Shown: one piece after another, positions 52,660-63,059 of the stretch
How the letters are laid out: every line of letters begins with the position of its first letter
Position numbering within the stretch: position 1 is the first letter of the stretch
Source of the DNA: Lacinutrix neustonica
Lineage (GTDB): Bacteria; Bacteroidota; Bacteroidia; Flavobacteriales; Flavobacteriaceae
Direction: 5' to 3'
Length of the DNA: 64,000 nt
Assembly: GCF_026625145.1 (NCBI RefSeq)
Contig: NZ_CP113088.1
Coordinates: 1,054,001-1,118,000, forward strand
Translations under genes and position numbers: made by a program
Notes under the pieces: generated by a model
What the model saw: only the letters and a program-made list of their open reading frames with translations
Told to the model about the DNA's origin: nothing
The model's database searches: none

Positions 52660-52687
52660 CACTCGATTTAAAAAAACACCTTTATTT

Positions 52688-53135
52688 ATGAAGCGTATTA
52701 ACGAGTACAAAAAACTATTTAATGTAGAGCAAGACATGACTTTAAAAAGCTTAAAGACGTCTTACCGTAATTTAGTTAAAGAATGGCATCCGAGATAAGT
52801 TTCAGGAAGGTGACGAGAAAGCGCATGAAGCCGAGTTAATGAGTCGTAAAGTGATTGATGGTTACCACTTTTTAGTAAGTATGGCACCGTAAACGATTGC
52901 TGCCAATAAAGAAGAATATGATACCACTATTAACAGTGCCATATTAGATTGGAAACATAAAGGCTTATTATTAGAGGTTACCTTTTTAGATGGTAATACT
53001 TATGAATATTTTGGAGTGAACAAAGCCTTATACATTAAGTTTTCACAAAGTGACAAACAAACCCGTTTTGGAAAACGTAGTATTTTCAATTCATTTCCAT
53101 ATAGAAAAATTAAGAAGCAAGAAGTTACTGCTTAA
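52688..53135 (+). CDS. DnaJ-domain protein fused to KTSC domain (two lesions)
   Basis: About 148 residues. A J-domain with YKKLFNVEQDMTLKSLKTSY and the HPD motif (WHPDKFQE, restored), followed by a C-terminal KTSC domain with GLLLEVTFLDGNTYEYFGV near 95-115. Lesions: 52790-52795 (CCGAGA for CCGGA, exactly across the HPD codons) and 52887-52892, where ACCGTAA makes a stop in place of ACCGGAA; restored MAPETIAANKEEYD. Corrected length 149 codons. HPD suggests stimulation of an Hsp70; the partner is unknown. Confidence 0.82.
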
Positions 53136-53153
53136 CTCAATGTTAGTCTATTT

Positions 53154-53196
53154 AAAAAAGAGCCAAAACGCTAGTTGTTTTGGCTCTTTCTTTTTT
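53154..53196 (+). terminator. Terminator after the DnaJ-KTSC gene
   Basis: AAAGAGCCAAAAC, loop, GTTTTGGCTCTTT then a T-rich run, 20 bases after the stop. Confidence 0.88.
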
Positions 53197-53212
53197 ATGC
53201 TTTTTAGCGCTT

Positions 53213-54455
53213 CTAGTCTTGTTTCTTATTCTTCTCCTCTATCCACTTACTCATAAACTTCGTGCTTTGCATGGTATGATGCATTAACATGCTCCCTGTA
53301 AAATTACTTTTCCTATGGGCAGCTATCCCTTTTTGAAGCAATTCTAATCGTTGTAAGAAATCGGCAACAAAGAGCTGCTTATCGAAACGGAGATTAATCA
53401 CTTGGATGCCATGCTTTTGTTTTCCTGTCCGAGAAAATTTTATTGGTGTACAATTCTATAGCCATATTGGCAAATACCATAGGATCATCTTCAATAAATC
53501 CGTTAGGCTCTAAAGCACCATACATCCCTTCTGCACCAATGCTTGTGGTTACACAAGGGATACCGTTTAACATCGCATCCACCAATTTCCCCTTTAACCC
53601 TGCACCATACCGTAAAGGCACCAAGCAAACTTTATGTTCTTGCATAACCGCATTGATGTCTTCAACAAAGCCCTTAATAAAAAAACCTTGACTTTTATCA
53701 TTCAATTGGCTCAATTTAGAAGATTCATAAGCGCCGTACACATGCATTTCGGCTTTGGGGAGTTTCTTTCTAATGGCTGGCCAAATAGAGGTCTTTAGAT
53801 ATTTAACGCCATCAACATTGGGGGCATGTAAAAAATTACCCACGGTAATAAAATGTTCCCGTTGTTTAAATCCTGGTAATGCTTTGTGCTCTTTTAAAGA
53901 TATGGCATTAAGTAAAAAAGGCAGATAGCATAATAAATGTTCATTAACATGAAACTGATGTTTTAAAATATCAATTTCTACTTCCGAAATGATAAGACTC
54001 AAGTCGCATCTATAGATACTCGCAATTTCACGTTTAGCCACATCATTGTAGAGGTAATTCGTATCAAAAACCGATTGATCATCTAACGCTTGTTTTCGAC
54101 CTTTTCTTAAACAATGTAGGTCTTCTGTATCCAATAAACGCAGGGCATCAGGACAGTGTTGCGCCACACGCCACCCAAATTGCTCTTCAATCATAAAGCG
54201 ATCGAAAAGCACCACATCGGGACAGATGCTTTTTAAAAACACGTCAAAACTAGGGGCATTTAATTGTATGGTTTCAATCGTAACCCCTATACTTTTTAAA
54301 TCGAAGGCGTTGTCACTTTTTGCACAAGCGGTTGCAAAAATAATGTCGTAATTTTTAGATTGAAACAGTGCTATTAGGTGCATCATTCGGCTTCCTGCAG
54401 CCGAGCTTTTAGGCTCGGGCGAGACAAAACCGATAATTAAAAGTTTTTTATTCAA
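53213..54455 (-). CDS. Glycosyltransferase, GT4-like (frame broken at 53429)
   Basis: About 413 residues, cytoplasmic face. N-terminal Rossmann domain IIGFVSPEPKSSAAGSRMMH with GSRMMHL, middle ITVGNFLHAPNVDGVKYL near 210, C-terminal HKVCLVPLRYGAGLKGKLVDAML and PCVTTSIGAEG, the donor-binding pattern of GT4/GT-B enzymes. The frame breaks at 53429-53434 (CCGAGA for CCAGA), restored NKIFWTGKQKHGIQVINLRF; corrected 414 codons. Sugar donor unknown; no other polysaccharide genes nearby. Confidence 0.85.
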
Positions 54456-54510
54456 AGGGAGCAGGTTGATGAGTTTTTAGAGTATTGTATATCGTCTATA
54501 TAATAAAAAA

Positions 54511-54983
54511 TTATTCCGGCCTTGGCGTTAAAGCATAACCTAATCTTACTTTATTGCCCCAATCTACAACTTGCTGGATTTGAACATCTGTTAAATTGGC
54601 ATCACTGTGTGTGTAGGTATAACTTGGCAAAGGCATCTCTTTTTCTTCAACTTCCTCTATAAGTTCTTCAAACTTATGATCCTTTTTCTTAATAGAATAA
54701 TTATCCCATAACGATACATTAAAATGTTTTTTACCATCATTAACATGTTCAGCCAACCAGTAATTTATTGGAGTAATCTTATTATACCAAGGATATGTCG
54801 TGTGATTACTGTGGCAATCAAAACATGTTTCTGTTAAAATTGCCTTTACGTCATCCGATGGTTTTGTTTCTGCTAAAAAAGCATTAACCGATTCCATCGA
54901 ACCGTCATTTTTTTCGGGCCAAAAAATTGAGCGATGAGAACAACCACCAGCAGCACCAAAAGAATTTTTTTTGCAATTTTCAT
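54511..54983 (-). CDS. Haem-binding domain protein with N-terminal anchor (frame broken near 54911)
   Basis: About 157 residues. ATG at 54983 begins MKIAKKIL, a hydrophobic anchor LVLLVVVLIAQFF; the mature part has the c-type haem motif CFDCHSNHTTYPWYNKITP near 55 and the YALTPRPE end of the haem-binding (DUF-type) family. The as-read anchor frame needs one T removed from a T5 run near 54956-54960 and two bases restored at 54908-54916 (CCGAAAAAA for CCGGAAAAAAA). Together these restore 158 codons. Probably periplasmic; electron-transfer role inferred. Confidence 0.8.
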
Positions 54984-55020
54984 TTCATTAAATTTAGAGT
55001 TTAAAAGTAATAAATATCTC

Positions 55021-55605
55021 GTGACTACCGAAGCCTTATATCAAGAATTAGATGATGTGAATCACTCTCGTGATAAGCGACTCTATTATGCAAACGTCGT
55101 CCTTGAAAACCCAGGGTTAATTCCAAAACTATTAGATATTCTGTTTATGGTAGATGACAAAAGATCATCAAAAGCGGCTTGGGTCTTGGAATACCTCTGT
55201 GACATCAATTTAGAAGCGATTATTCCATACTTAGATGTTTTTACAGAACACCTACATAAAGTACATTTGGATTCCGCACAACGTCCAGTAGCCAAGGTTT
55301 GCGAAAACTTAGCAAAAGCGTACTATGGCAAAGGAACTTCAAAACTAAAACAAGCGCTACTCCCAAAACATAAAGAAAAAATAATTGAAGCCTGTTTCGA
55401 TTGGATGTTAAACGATGCGAAGGTGGCCCCAAAAGCCTATAGCATGAACACGTTATTTTTATTAGGAAGCGAATACCATTGGATTCATCCTGAATTGATC
55501 GGGGTTTTAGAACGGGATTTCCATATGCAAAGCTGCGGGTACAAAGCACGTGCCGAGACCTATTTTGAAGCAGTTGAAAAACAAATAATAACGCTTAAAC
55601 CTTGA
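55021..55605 (+). CDS. Conserved hypothetical alpha-helical protein
   Basis: About 194 residues from a GTG start at 55021 (VTTEALYQELDDVNHSRDKR); an earlier ATG in the frame would overlap the divergent haem-protein start, so GTG is preferred. Helical, HEAT-like composition (SSKAAWVLEYLCDINLEAII). In Flavobacteriia genes of this type often precede purB, as here. No function assigned. Confidence 0.75.
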   Translation: MTTEALYQELDDVNHSRDKRLYYANVVLENPGLIPKLLDILFMVDDKRSSKAAWVLEYLCDINLEAIIPYLDVFTEHLHKVHLDSAQRPVAKVCENLAKAYYGKGTSKLKQALLPKHKEKIIEACFDWMLNDAKVAPKAYSMNTLFLLGSEYHWIHPELIGVLERDFHMQSCGYKARAETYFEAVEKQIITLKP

Positions 55606-55635
55606 CAATTCTAGTCCATTATAGTTAACGCACAA

Positions 55636-55770
55636 CTCTTCACCACTCACTTCTCACTTCTCACTTCTCACTACTTACTACTAACTTCTCACTACTAACT
55701 CCTCACTCATCCCTCACCGTTAATAACTGAATAAAACTTCTCACTTCTCACTTCCATCTTCTCACTTTCT
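55636..55770. repeat. Heptamer tandem repeat ACTTCTC
   Basis: A C/T-rich tract in which ACTTCTC (with variants ACTACT, AACTTCTC, ACTCCTC) repeats many times, interrupted by about 25 unique bases near 55712-55735 and resuming with CTTCTCACTTCTCAC. It fills most of the gap before purB. Possible slipped-strand locus. Confidence 0.8.
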
Positions 55771-55808
55771 TAGCTATCTTTACAGCTTTTAAAAAACCAA
55801 CACAAACT

Positions 55809-57153
55809 ATGTCATTAACACACTTAAATGCCATCTCACCTATTGATGGTCGTTATAGAAATAAAGTAGAAAAATTAACCCATTATTTTTCTGAAGAAGC
55901 ACTTATTAAGTACCGTGTTTTAGTAGAAATCGAATATTTTATTGCACTCTGCGAGCAGCCTTTACCACAATTACAAGGGGTAAACCCTTCTGTCTTTGAA
56001 GCGCTTCGTAAGATTTATAAAGACTTTAGTACGGCAGATGCACAAGCCATTAAAGACATCGAAAAAGTGACCAACCACGATGTAAAGGCGGTGGAATATT
56101 TTATAAAAGAACAGTTTGATAAACTAGACCTTAATGATTATAAAGAGTTTATTCACTTTGGATTAACCTCTCAAGATATTAACAATACAGCCATTCCTTT
56201 AAGCATTAAAGAAGCCATGAACGATGTTTATGTTCCTGGCTATTTTGAAGTTCTACAAAAATTGAAAGCATTAGCTGAAGAATGGAAAGACATCCCAATG
56301 CTAGCAAGAACGCATGGGCAACCAGCATCACCAACACGTTTAGGTAAAGAAATCCAAGTATTTGTAGTCCGTTTAGAAGAGCAGTTTAACTTGTTAAACG
56401 ACATACCGAGTGCTGCAAAATTTGGTGGTGCAACAGGAAATTTTAATGCCCATAAAGTCGCTTACCCTAAGATAGACTGGAGGGCTTTTGGAAGCACATT
56501 TGTTCAGGAAAAATTAGGTTTGCAACACTCCTTCCCCACGACACAAATTGAGCATTACGACCATTTGGCGGCCTTATTTGATTGCATGAAACGTATCAAT
56601 ACCATACTCATCGATTTAGATCGCGACATCTCGGACGTATGTGTCTATGGATTATTTTAAACAAAAAATAAAAGCGGGTGAAGTAGGTAGCTCTGCCATG
56701 CCTCATAAAGTAAACCCTATAGATTTTGAAAATTCCGAAGGTAATTTAGGGATGGCTAATGCTATTTTTGAACATTTATCGGCAAAGCTTCCCATCTCGC
56801 GTTTACAGCGCGATTTAACAGACAGTACGGTGTTGCGAAATGTAGGTGTCCCGTTTGGTCACACCTTAATCGGATTTCAATCCACTTTAAAAGGCTTAAG
56901 TAAATTATTACTAAACGAACCAAAGTTTGCTCAGGATTTAGAAAATAATTGGGCGGTTGTGGCCGAAGCCATCCGGACGATTTTACGTCGGGAAGCCTAT
57001 CCCAATCCTTATGAAGCATTAAAAGGATTAACCCGAACGAACGAAGCGATTACCAAAACATCCATTTCAAATTTTATTGATACTTTAGAAGTCAGTGAGG
57101 CTATCAAAACGGAATTGAAAGCCATTTCGCCAAGTAACTATACCGGTATATAA
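55809..57153 (+). CDS. purB: Adenylosuccinate lyase (frame broken at 56629)
   Basis: Two steps of purine synthesis: cleavage of SAICAR and adenylosuccinate, releasing fumarate. About 447 residues. AISPIDGRYRNKV at the start, FGLTSQDINNTAIPLS, MLARTHGQPASPT and the signature SSAMPHKVNPIDFENSEGNL. The frame breaks at 56629-56634 (TCTCGG; plus strand); restoring TCTGG gives the conserved Trp in DRDIWTYVSMDYFKQKI, so the true site is CCAGA on the minus strand. Corrected 448 codons. Essential in minimal medium, so the break is unlikely to be real. Confidence 0.96.
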
Positions 57154-57363
57154 ATAGATTTACAAATAAGAAGGAATCCTTTGCTCTAACAGTAATAGCA
57201 CAGCGCTTTTATAGCGGCAATGGCATTGATTTCTAAATTTAAAACAACCTATTGTTTTAGTTAGTTAAGGTCGTGTCTTTCTACTTCTGTTTATTATGTA
57301 TTTCTCAATTCAAGTGTAAAAATAAAGGCCTCTGAATTTGAGAAGAATAACAAGGTTTTAAAA

Positions 57364-57396
57364 TAAAAAAAGGACTGCGCCAACAGTCCTTTTTAC
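57364..57396. terminator. Bidirectional terminator between purB and the DUF4252 gene
   Basis: AAAAAAAGGACTG, loop CGCCAA, CAGTCCTTTTT; lies in a 260-base gap between convergent genes that otherwise shows nothing. Confidence 0.85.
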
Positions 57397-57412
57397 ATTA
57401 ACATATAAACCT

Positions 57413-57952
57413 TTAGTTAAAAAAGTTCATAATACTTTTTAGTTGGCTATTGTCTACATCTACTTTTTGCATGTTATTAATCATCATCATAACTTTTTCA
57501 GGATTAATGTCATCACCAATTATACGCGCAACACCAAAGCCTGTTTTTTGAGAACTCATCAACACCAAAATCTCATCTACAGCATCATCTGTACCAATAG
57601 AATTCACCTTGATTTTCATGCCACCCATACTAAAATCCATGAGCTCATTATACTTTTCATTTTTAAAAACACGTTTGGCTTTCTCTAATTCTTGCTTATA
57701 TTCCGTTTCATCTCCAGTAGCACGGTATCCCGTAAAACTAATTTTCTTAAGACTTTGAATGGTTTCTTTTTCTTCAGCAGACAACTCAGCACTTGAAAAA
57801 TCCATCAAATTAGCCGATAAATCCATTTGCTTATAATCGGGTAAATCTTGGTGTTCTACAAAATACGTTTGTACTGAGCCTTCATCTTTACAACTTACTA
57901 ATGCTAGTGACAATAAAAGACTAAAGACTATGGTTTTAATTACTGATTTCAT
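57413..57952 (-). CDS. DUF4252 lipoprotein
   Basis: 179 residues. Lipoprotein signal MKSVIKTIVFSLLLSLALVSCKDE with Cys at 21; mature part contains KKISFTGYRATGDETEY and a C-terminal MMMINNMQKVDVDNSQL. It is the last gene of a sigma factor / anti-sigma / DUF4252 / DUF4252 set, the usual Bacteroidota arrangement. Function unknown, envelope located. Confidence 0.88.
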   Translation of the reverse strand: MKSVIKTIVFSLLLSLALVSCKDEGSVQTYFVEHQDLPDYKQMDLSANLMDFSSAELSAEEKETIQSLKKISFTGYRATGDETEYKQELEKAKRVFKNEKYNELMDFSMGGMKIKVNSIGTDDAVDEILVLMSSQKTGFGVARIIGDDINPEKVMMMINNMQKVDVDNSQLKSIMNFFN

Positions 57953-58039
57953 GGGTTCTGTTTTTTTTTGCTGGTGTGATTAAGTAAAAAAGCCACACGA
58001 AACCTTTGGTTTAATATGGCCATTTCATTTAATTAAAAT

Positions 58040-58609
58040 TTACTTATTTTTCTTCTTATCTAACTCTTCACCACCTGGTAAATCGAATTTCTTAGTCAAT
58101 TTAGAAATTTGGTTTAAATCGATATCTCCTGTAAAAGAAATAACAACGGTTTCTAAACTTCTCTTTTTACCATTAATAGAAATATCATTGTCTTTCATTA
58201 CGGCGTCTAAGCCGTTAACAAACATTAAAAGTTCTGCAACGTGATCTTGATCTTTACCTTCCTTAACGTAAAACTTAACCACCATACCATTATCTTTAAC
58301 TTCCATTAATTCTTCTAAAGCACCGTAACGCCCACTAACCCATTTTTTAATATCGCTGGCTATCATTTTATTGTCTGTAGCCATCGTTTTAAAACTGGTA
58401 ATACTATTTACCATTTTCAAAAATTCTTGAGCATCTGCATCATCTGTTTCTATATCCATTTTAGCCAACATTTGAAACATCTTTGGTTTAATAGAGACGT
58501 AAGTTACATCGTCATTGCCGCTATACTTAGCAAAAATATCGCTTTGGGCCATTGCTGTTAATGGCATTAAAAGTATTGCGAATGCAAATACAATTAGAGA
58601 TTTTTTCAT
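58040..58609 (-). CDS. DUF4252 exported protein
   Basis: About 189 residues from MKKSLIVFAFAILLMPLTAM; I prefer this start because it gives a clean signal peptide ending AMAQS, although the frame is open for nine more codons upstream. SISSFKTM-like and VVISFTGDIDLNQISKL segments resemble the other DUF4252 protein, its paralogue downstream. Probably cotranscribed with the sigma and anti-sigma genes. Confidence 0.87.
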   Translation of the reverse strand: MKKSLIVFAFAILLMPLTAMAQSDIFAKYSGNDDVTYVSIKPKMFQMLAKMDIETDDADAQEFLKMVNSITSFKTMATDNKMIASDIKKWVSGRYGALEELMEVKDNGMVVKFYVKEGKDQDHVAELLMFVNGLDAVMKDNDISINGKKRSLETVVISFTGDIDLNQISKLTKKFDLPGGEELDKKKNK

Positions 58610-58762
58610 TCCGTTTAATTTATTTATTGTGTTCATTTTTTTAGTATTTATTTGTTATTAATTTGTAAAAATGAATTCGCGTTTTTATGTTCTTAAATAA
58701 GTATACACTTATCACTTTACGCTCGGTTCATTTTTTCTTGTTATAATTATTGTGTTTAGTTT

Positions 58763-59233
58763 CTATTTAAATATTCTACCCATGGGGTCATTCAATTCTT
58801 TTAAATAGTCAACTTGTGTGCCAGCTTTCCCTATAACGTCTAGGTAACTCACTTGCGAAACGCCCTTGTTTAATTGTTTTGAAACTAAAGCTAAAGCCGC
58901 TTTTGCGTTTTCATAATCTGCTCGATCTGCATCTGTTATTGTGACGCTGTCGTTAGCAAACGGATTAGAAAAGAAAATACTCACCATTAGAACCGCAACT
59001 GCTGCAACAGATAACCACTTATAGTTAAAACTTTTTTTAGTGTTTAGTGGTAGTTGTTTAGTAAATTGTTCTTGTTGGTTTACCAAAAAGTAATCAAACA
59101 TGGATTTATACACTTCTAGATGTGGCGCTACAGTTTCTTGCGAAAAATAGTCTTTTAACTGCTGCTCTTCCTTTAATGTGGTCTCTCCGTTCTCGTACTT
59201 TTCGAGTAATTGTTCTATATTATTTAACACCAT
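58763..59233 (-). CDS. Membrane anti-sigma-factor-like protein
   Basis: 156 residues. N-terminal cytoplasmic helices NIEQLLEKYENGETTLKEEQ resemble anti-sigma zinc-less ASD regions, then one membrane helix WLSVAAVAVLMVSIFFSNPF at about 76-95, then a short periplasmic part. Its ATG overlaps the 3' end of the sigma gene by 14 bases, so the two are coupled. Function inferred from context. Confidence 0.75.
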   Translation of the reverse strand: MVLNNIEQLLEKYENGETTLKEEQQLKDYFSQETVAPHLEVYKSMFDYFLVNQQEQFTKQLPLNTKKSFNYKWLSVAAVAVLMVSIFFSNPFANDSVTITDADRADYENAKAALALVSKQLNKGVSQVSYLDVIGKAGTQVDYLKELNDPMGRIFK

Positions 59234-59728
59234 AATTGTGTGTTTTAGTTAATTGTTCTCTTATTGTTTTTCTAGCTCTTGATAGCGTCACTCTTACTGC
59301 TGTTTCTGTCATGTCTAGCATTTTCGCGATCTCGCTAAAGTCGTACTGTTCAATATCTCTTAATTGTATTACTAACTTTTGCTGTTCGGCAAACCTTTCA
59401 TTATTCTGCCAACCCAGTGAAGACTATCGTTTACTTCTAACTGTTTTTGAAGCGCAACGCTGTGATCTTCGTAATTACTGTGTACAATTTTTAAATTTTG
59501 TGCCTGCTTCGATTTCAACTTATCATAACAAAAATTCTTTGTCATGGTCATAGAAAATGCTTCAACGTTTTTATAGTCTTTAATTTTCTTTTTATTATTC
59601 CAAAGCTTAATTAATATTTCTTGTGTGGCATCTTCTGCTTCTTCAGTAGACACTAACAATCTTTTTGCTAGCCGAAATACCTTATCCTTAAAAGGCAATA
59701 CTATATTTAAAAATTCTATTTGTGTCAT
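59220..59728 (-). CDS. ECF-type RNA polymerase sigma factor (frame broken at 59385)
   Basis: About 169 residues. Region 2 with DKVFRLAKRLLVSTEEAEDATQEILIKLW; region 4 with RDIEQYDFSEIAKMLDMTE and VRVTLSRARKTIREQL. As read it stops in GLPNSKS; TTCGGC at 59385-59390 (plus) stands for TTCCGGC, and restoration gives MKGLPEQQKLVIQLRDIEQY. Corrected length 170 codons. Without restoration the protein would lack the -35-binding region. Confidence 0.93.
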
Positions 59729-59859
59729 GGTTAGTATAAAACGTTAAAGTGGTTTTTATCGCTTTATGTTATTACGACGACCTACTTTCTATTTTGTTAC
59801 AAATAATTTTTAATTTATTAAAAAGTAACTACATTTAGAGTGAAAAAGAAAAGATTAAA

Positions 59860-61275
59860 ATGAAAAAATCCCCCAAAGCACTACTAGTATTACTACTCGC
59901 GTTGATTTCTTTAAGTTGTTTTGAAGACCGAGACGACACGCCTATAACCGTTACAGATATCAATGATTTTGTTTACCGTGGTATGGATGCCTATTACTTA
60001 TACCGCGACAGTGTTCCGGATTTGGCTGAAGACAAACAAAACAGCAGTAACTACTCTAATTACCTGGCCAGTTTCGATTCTCCCGAAACTTGTTTTGAAA
60101 GCCTAATTTACAACAGAAGTACCGCAGATCGCTTTAGTTGGATCACCAGTGATTATATTGCTCTAGAACAGCAGTTTAATGGTGTATCTAAAAATAATGG
60201 TATGGAATTCGGACTGGTACGATATACAGAAAATGGGAATGACCTATTTGGTTATGTACGCTACATCCTGCCCAATACAAGCGCTGAAAATGTGAATTTG
60301 AAGCGGGGTGATTTGTTTTATGCCGTTAATGATACCCCCTTAACCGTAAGTAACTGGAGAACGTTATTAAGACAAGACAGTTTTACACTCAATTTAGCGA
60401 GCTATAATGATAACGGTACGATTGACACGACTGACGATAGTATAGACCCGACAATAAACAAGGTCATGTTAACCAGCATACCCTACACAGAAAACCCTGT
60501 TTTTAAAACTAAAATTCTTCAGGTGGAAGGTGAAAACGTGGGCTATTTAATGTATAATGGTTTCACCTCTAATTTTGATACGGCTTTAAACGCAGCATTT
60601 GGTGAATTTCGAGCGAACAACGTGCAACATTTAGTGTTAGATTTACGATACAACCCTGGTGGCTCTGTAAATTCTTCAGCTATTATGGGAAGTTTAGTCA
60701 CAGGACAGTTTAATAATCAAGTGTATGCTAAATTAAATTATAACAGTATACAACAAGACAATAATTTTAACTATCTATTTGTTAATGAAGCCAATGGTGC
60801 CGCATTGAATAGTTTAGGCCTTAATAAGGTCTATGTTTTGGCAACAGGGTCCTCTGCCTCTGCCAGTGAAATGGTGATTAATAGCTTAAAGGCCTATATA
60901 CCAGTGATACACGTAGGAACGACTACCGTTGGAAAATCACAAGCTTCAATAACCCTGTATGATGCTCCTAATTTTACTAGAAATGAAGCAAACCCAAGAC
61001 ACACCTACGCCTTACAACCTTTAGTGGCCATCTCCGTAAATAAAGATAATGGTCAGGTTCCTATTGATGGAATAACACCAGATATCACCTTAGAAGAACG
61101 CATAAACAACCTAGGTGTTTTAGGCGATGAAAACGAGCCGCTATTAGCCGAAGCTTTGGCAGATATTGCAGCTACAAATAAATCTGTGCCTCAAAAAAGC
61201 GGAAAAACTATTGAAGCCATTTTTGACAGTAACGATTTGTTACCACATAAAAAAGAAATGTACATTGAACAATAA
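59860..61275 (+). CDS. S41 (tail-specific/C-terminal processing) peptidase lipoprotein
   Basis: 471 residues, intact. Lipoprotein signal MKKSPKALLVLLLALISLSCFE with Cys at 20. PDZ-like part around 130-175 (NLKRGDLFYAVNDTPLTV), S41 catalytic part with HLVLDLRYNPGGSVNSS near 255-275, the Ser in TGSSASASEMVINSL and the Lys in TTVGKSQA near 365. Exported serine protease; substrate unknown. Confidence 0.93.
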   Translation: MKKSPKALLVLLLALISLSCFEDRDDTPITVTDINDFVYRGMDAYYLYRDSVPDLAEDKQNSSNYSNYLASFDSPETCFESLIYNRSTADRFSWITSDYIALEQQFNGVSKNNGMEFGLVRYTENGNDLFGYVRYILPNTSAENVNLKRGDLFYAVNDTPLTVSNWRTLLRQDSFTLNLASYNDNGTIDTTDDSIDPTINKVMLTSIPYTENPVFKTKILQVEGENVGYLMYNGFTSNFDTALNAAFGEFRANNVQHLVLDLRYNPGGSVNSSAIMGSLVTGQFNNQVYAKLNYNSIQQDNNFNYLFVNEANGAALNSLGLNKVYVLATGSSASASEMVINSLKAYIPVIHVGTTTVGKSQASITLYDAPNFTRNEANPRHTYALQPLVAISVNKDNGQVPIDGITPDITLEERINNLGVLGDENEPLLAEALADIAATNKSVPQKSGKTIEAIFDSNDLLPHKKEMYIEQ

Positions 61276-61972
61276 GACCTATTTTAACTGGAGCTACGGC
61301 AAAGATTCTGCTTTAGCACTTTATTATTTACTACAAGATCCTAATTATACTATAGGCAAGTTAGTCACTTCTGTTAATACCCATTACAATCGTGTATCCA
61401 TGCATGGATTGCCCTTAGATTTATTAAAAGCGCAAACCAATGCCATTGGTATTCCATTACAAACCATTGATTTGCCGGAGCAACCCACTATGGAGGACTA
61501 CGAGAGGATAATGACCAAAGTGGTGAATAGTTTAAAAACGGAGGGTTTTTCACACGCTGTTTTTGGTGATATATTTTTGGAAGATTTAAAACGTTATCGT
61601 GAAGACAATCTATCTAAATTCAAAATAAAGACCTTGTTTCCGCTTTGGAAAAAAGACACGAACCACTTAATCAATGAATTTATAGACTTAGGCTTTAAAG
61701 CGGTGATTGTTTGTGCCAATGCCAAATATTTTTCTGAAGATTTTGTTGGGCAAACCATCACCAAAGAGCTCATTGAAAATTTACCAAAGGAAGTCGATGT
61801 CTGTGGCGAAAATGGCGAGTTTCACACGTTTTGTTATGATGGTCCCATTTTCAAAACCCCCATTCCCTTTTCTATCGGAGAAAAAGTATATCGAGAATAC
61901 AATGCCCCTAAAACGGAAGACTCCGTTTGTAATTCAGCAAAACGGGCTTTTGGTTTTGTGATTTGGTATTAA
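61266..61972 (+). CDS. PP-loop ATPase, ATP_bind_4 / diphthine-ammonia-ligase-like
   Basis: About 235 residues. The PP-loop motif SYGKDSALALYYL is at about 9-21; further HAVFGDIFLEDLKRYRED and CGENGEFHTFCYDGPIF, characteristic of PF01902 (Dph6/MJ0570 family). A TTG start at 61266 is chosen (MNNKTYFNWSYGKDS), overlapping the S41 stop by 10 bases; no ATG lies near the motif. In bacteria the substrate is unclear; some Bacteroidota members belong to cobalamin-related gene sets, which would suit the neighbouring TonB/propeller pair. That link is inference. Confidence 0.82.
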
Positions 61973-62004
61973 AATAAAAGCCTCTTTAAAAGAGGCTTTT
62001 ATTT
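61973..62004. terminator. Bidirectional terminator
   Basis: AATAAAAGCCTCTTT / AAGAGGCTTTTATTT near-perfect palindrome between the convergent PP-loop ATPase and propeller genes. Confidence 0.88.
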
Positions 62005-62024
62005 ATGTTAAAGAAAATGTTTTT

Positions 62025-63053
62025 TTAATTGAAATACACTTCCCCTGGAATGACACCTACAGTAATAACTTCCATTTCTGTATTAGTAGTTAAATCGAAT
62101 ACTTTTAAGGTCCCATTAGTTGAAAAATCTCCAGCATCAAGTCCATATAACAAACCATTTCTGACAGACATATCATAAAAACTAACATCTGTGAACTCAG
62201 GTATTGTCGGAAAATCTGTTGCTGTTTCATCCATTTTATATACTGAACCTCCTGCATATAAATACAGATTCCCACTATCAAAATTCAACTTAGAAGGAGA
62301 TGAAATTGAACTATCAAATGTTACTGTTTTATTGATAATATTGGAATTAGTATTGATCTCTATTAAATTTTCCGAAGACAAAACCCACAAATCATTGTTT
62401 GAATCCAGTTGTAAAGAATTTGGCGAATTCCCAACAGTTATACTATCTACTAATTCATCAGTTGCTGAATTAAATACATCTACCTTATTTCCATTACCAT
62501 ATATTCCTGTTGCTACATAGACCTTATTATTTACAGCAATAATTTCCTCTGGTAAGTAACTTGTAGCTATTGTATCAAGTATTGTGTTTGTACCTAAATC
62601 TACTACCAATAGAGCATCATCTGTTGTATCTGAATAATCTCCCCAAGCAGTAACATAACCTTTCCCATTGGAAATGGTCATATATCTTGGATTAATAACT
62701 CCTGTATTTATAGTCGCAATAGATTCAAAAGTATATCTATTCACTACTTCTATCTGATTTGATACATTTATTATTATATAAGCAAAATCTCCATTGAAAG
62801 CCATGCTTTGTGCCACAGTACCTAAACTTCTGCTATTTACATTAGAAAAAATATCATGTTCTATTGTTGTAAAATCATTTGATACGTATGAGACTGTTCC
62901 TACTCCTCCGGAAAAACTTCCTTCATGAGAAATTAAAATACCATTTTCATAAGCACCTAATGGCACAACTGCTGTTGAATCATCATCATTACTACAAGAG
63001 GTAAACGTTACAGCAATTACTAATGCTATTAAAGCTAAGTTGTTTAGTTTCAT
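62025..63053 (-). CDS. YncE/DUF5074-type beta-propeller surface lipoprotein
   Basis: 342 residues, intact. Lipoprotein signal MKLNNLALIALVIAVTFTSCSNDDDS, then repeated blades of the type VVDLGTNTILDTI, VFNSATDELVDSITVGNSP and VFDLTTNTEMEVITVG, a seven-bladed propeller pattern. The SxxDDD residues after the lipid cysteine fit a surface-export signal of Bacteroidota lipoproteins. In Bacteroides BtuG, a propeller of this kind, captures cobalamin for BtuB; the adjacent TonB receptor in the same direction makes a similar ligand-capture role plausible but unproven. Confidence 0.88.
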   Translation of the reverse strand: MKLNNLALIALVIAVTFTSCSNDDDSTAVVPLGAYENGILISHEGSFSGGVGTVSYVSNDFTTIEHDIFSNVNSRSLGTVAQSMAFNGDFAYIIINVSNQIEVVNRYTFESIATINTGVINPRYMTISNGKGYVTAWGDYSDTTDDALLVVDLGTNTILDTIATSYLPEEIIAVNNKVYVATGIYGNGNKVDVFNSATDELVDSITVGNSPNSLQLDSNNDLWVLSSENLIEINTNSNIINKTVTFDSSISSPSKLNFDSGNLYLYAGGSVYKMDETATDFPTIPEFTDVSFYDMSVRNGLLYGLDAGDFSTNGTLKVFDLTTNTEMEVITVGVIPGEVYFN

Positions 63054-63059
63054 TTTTTT

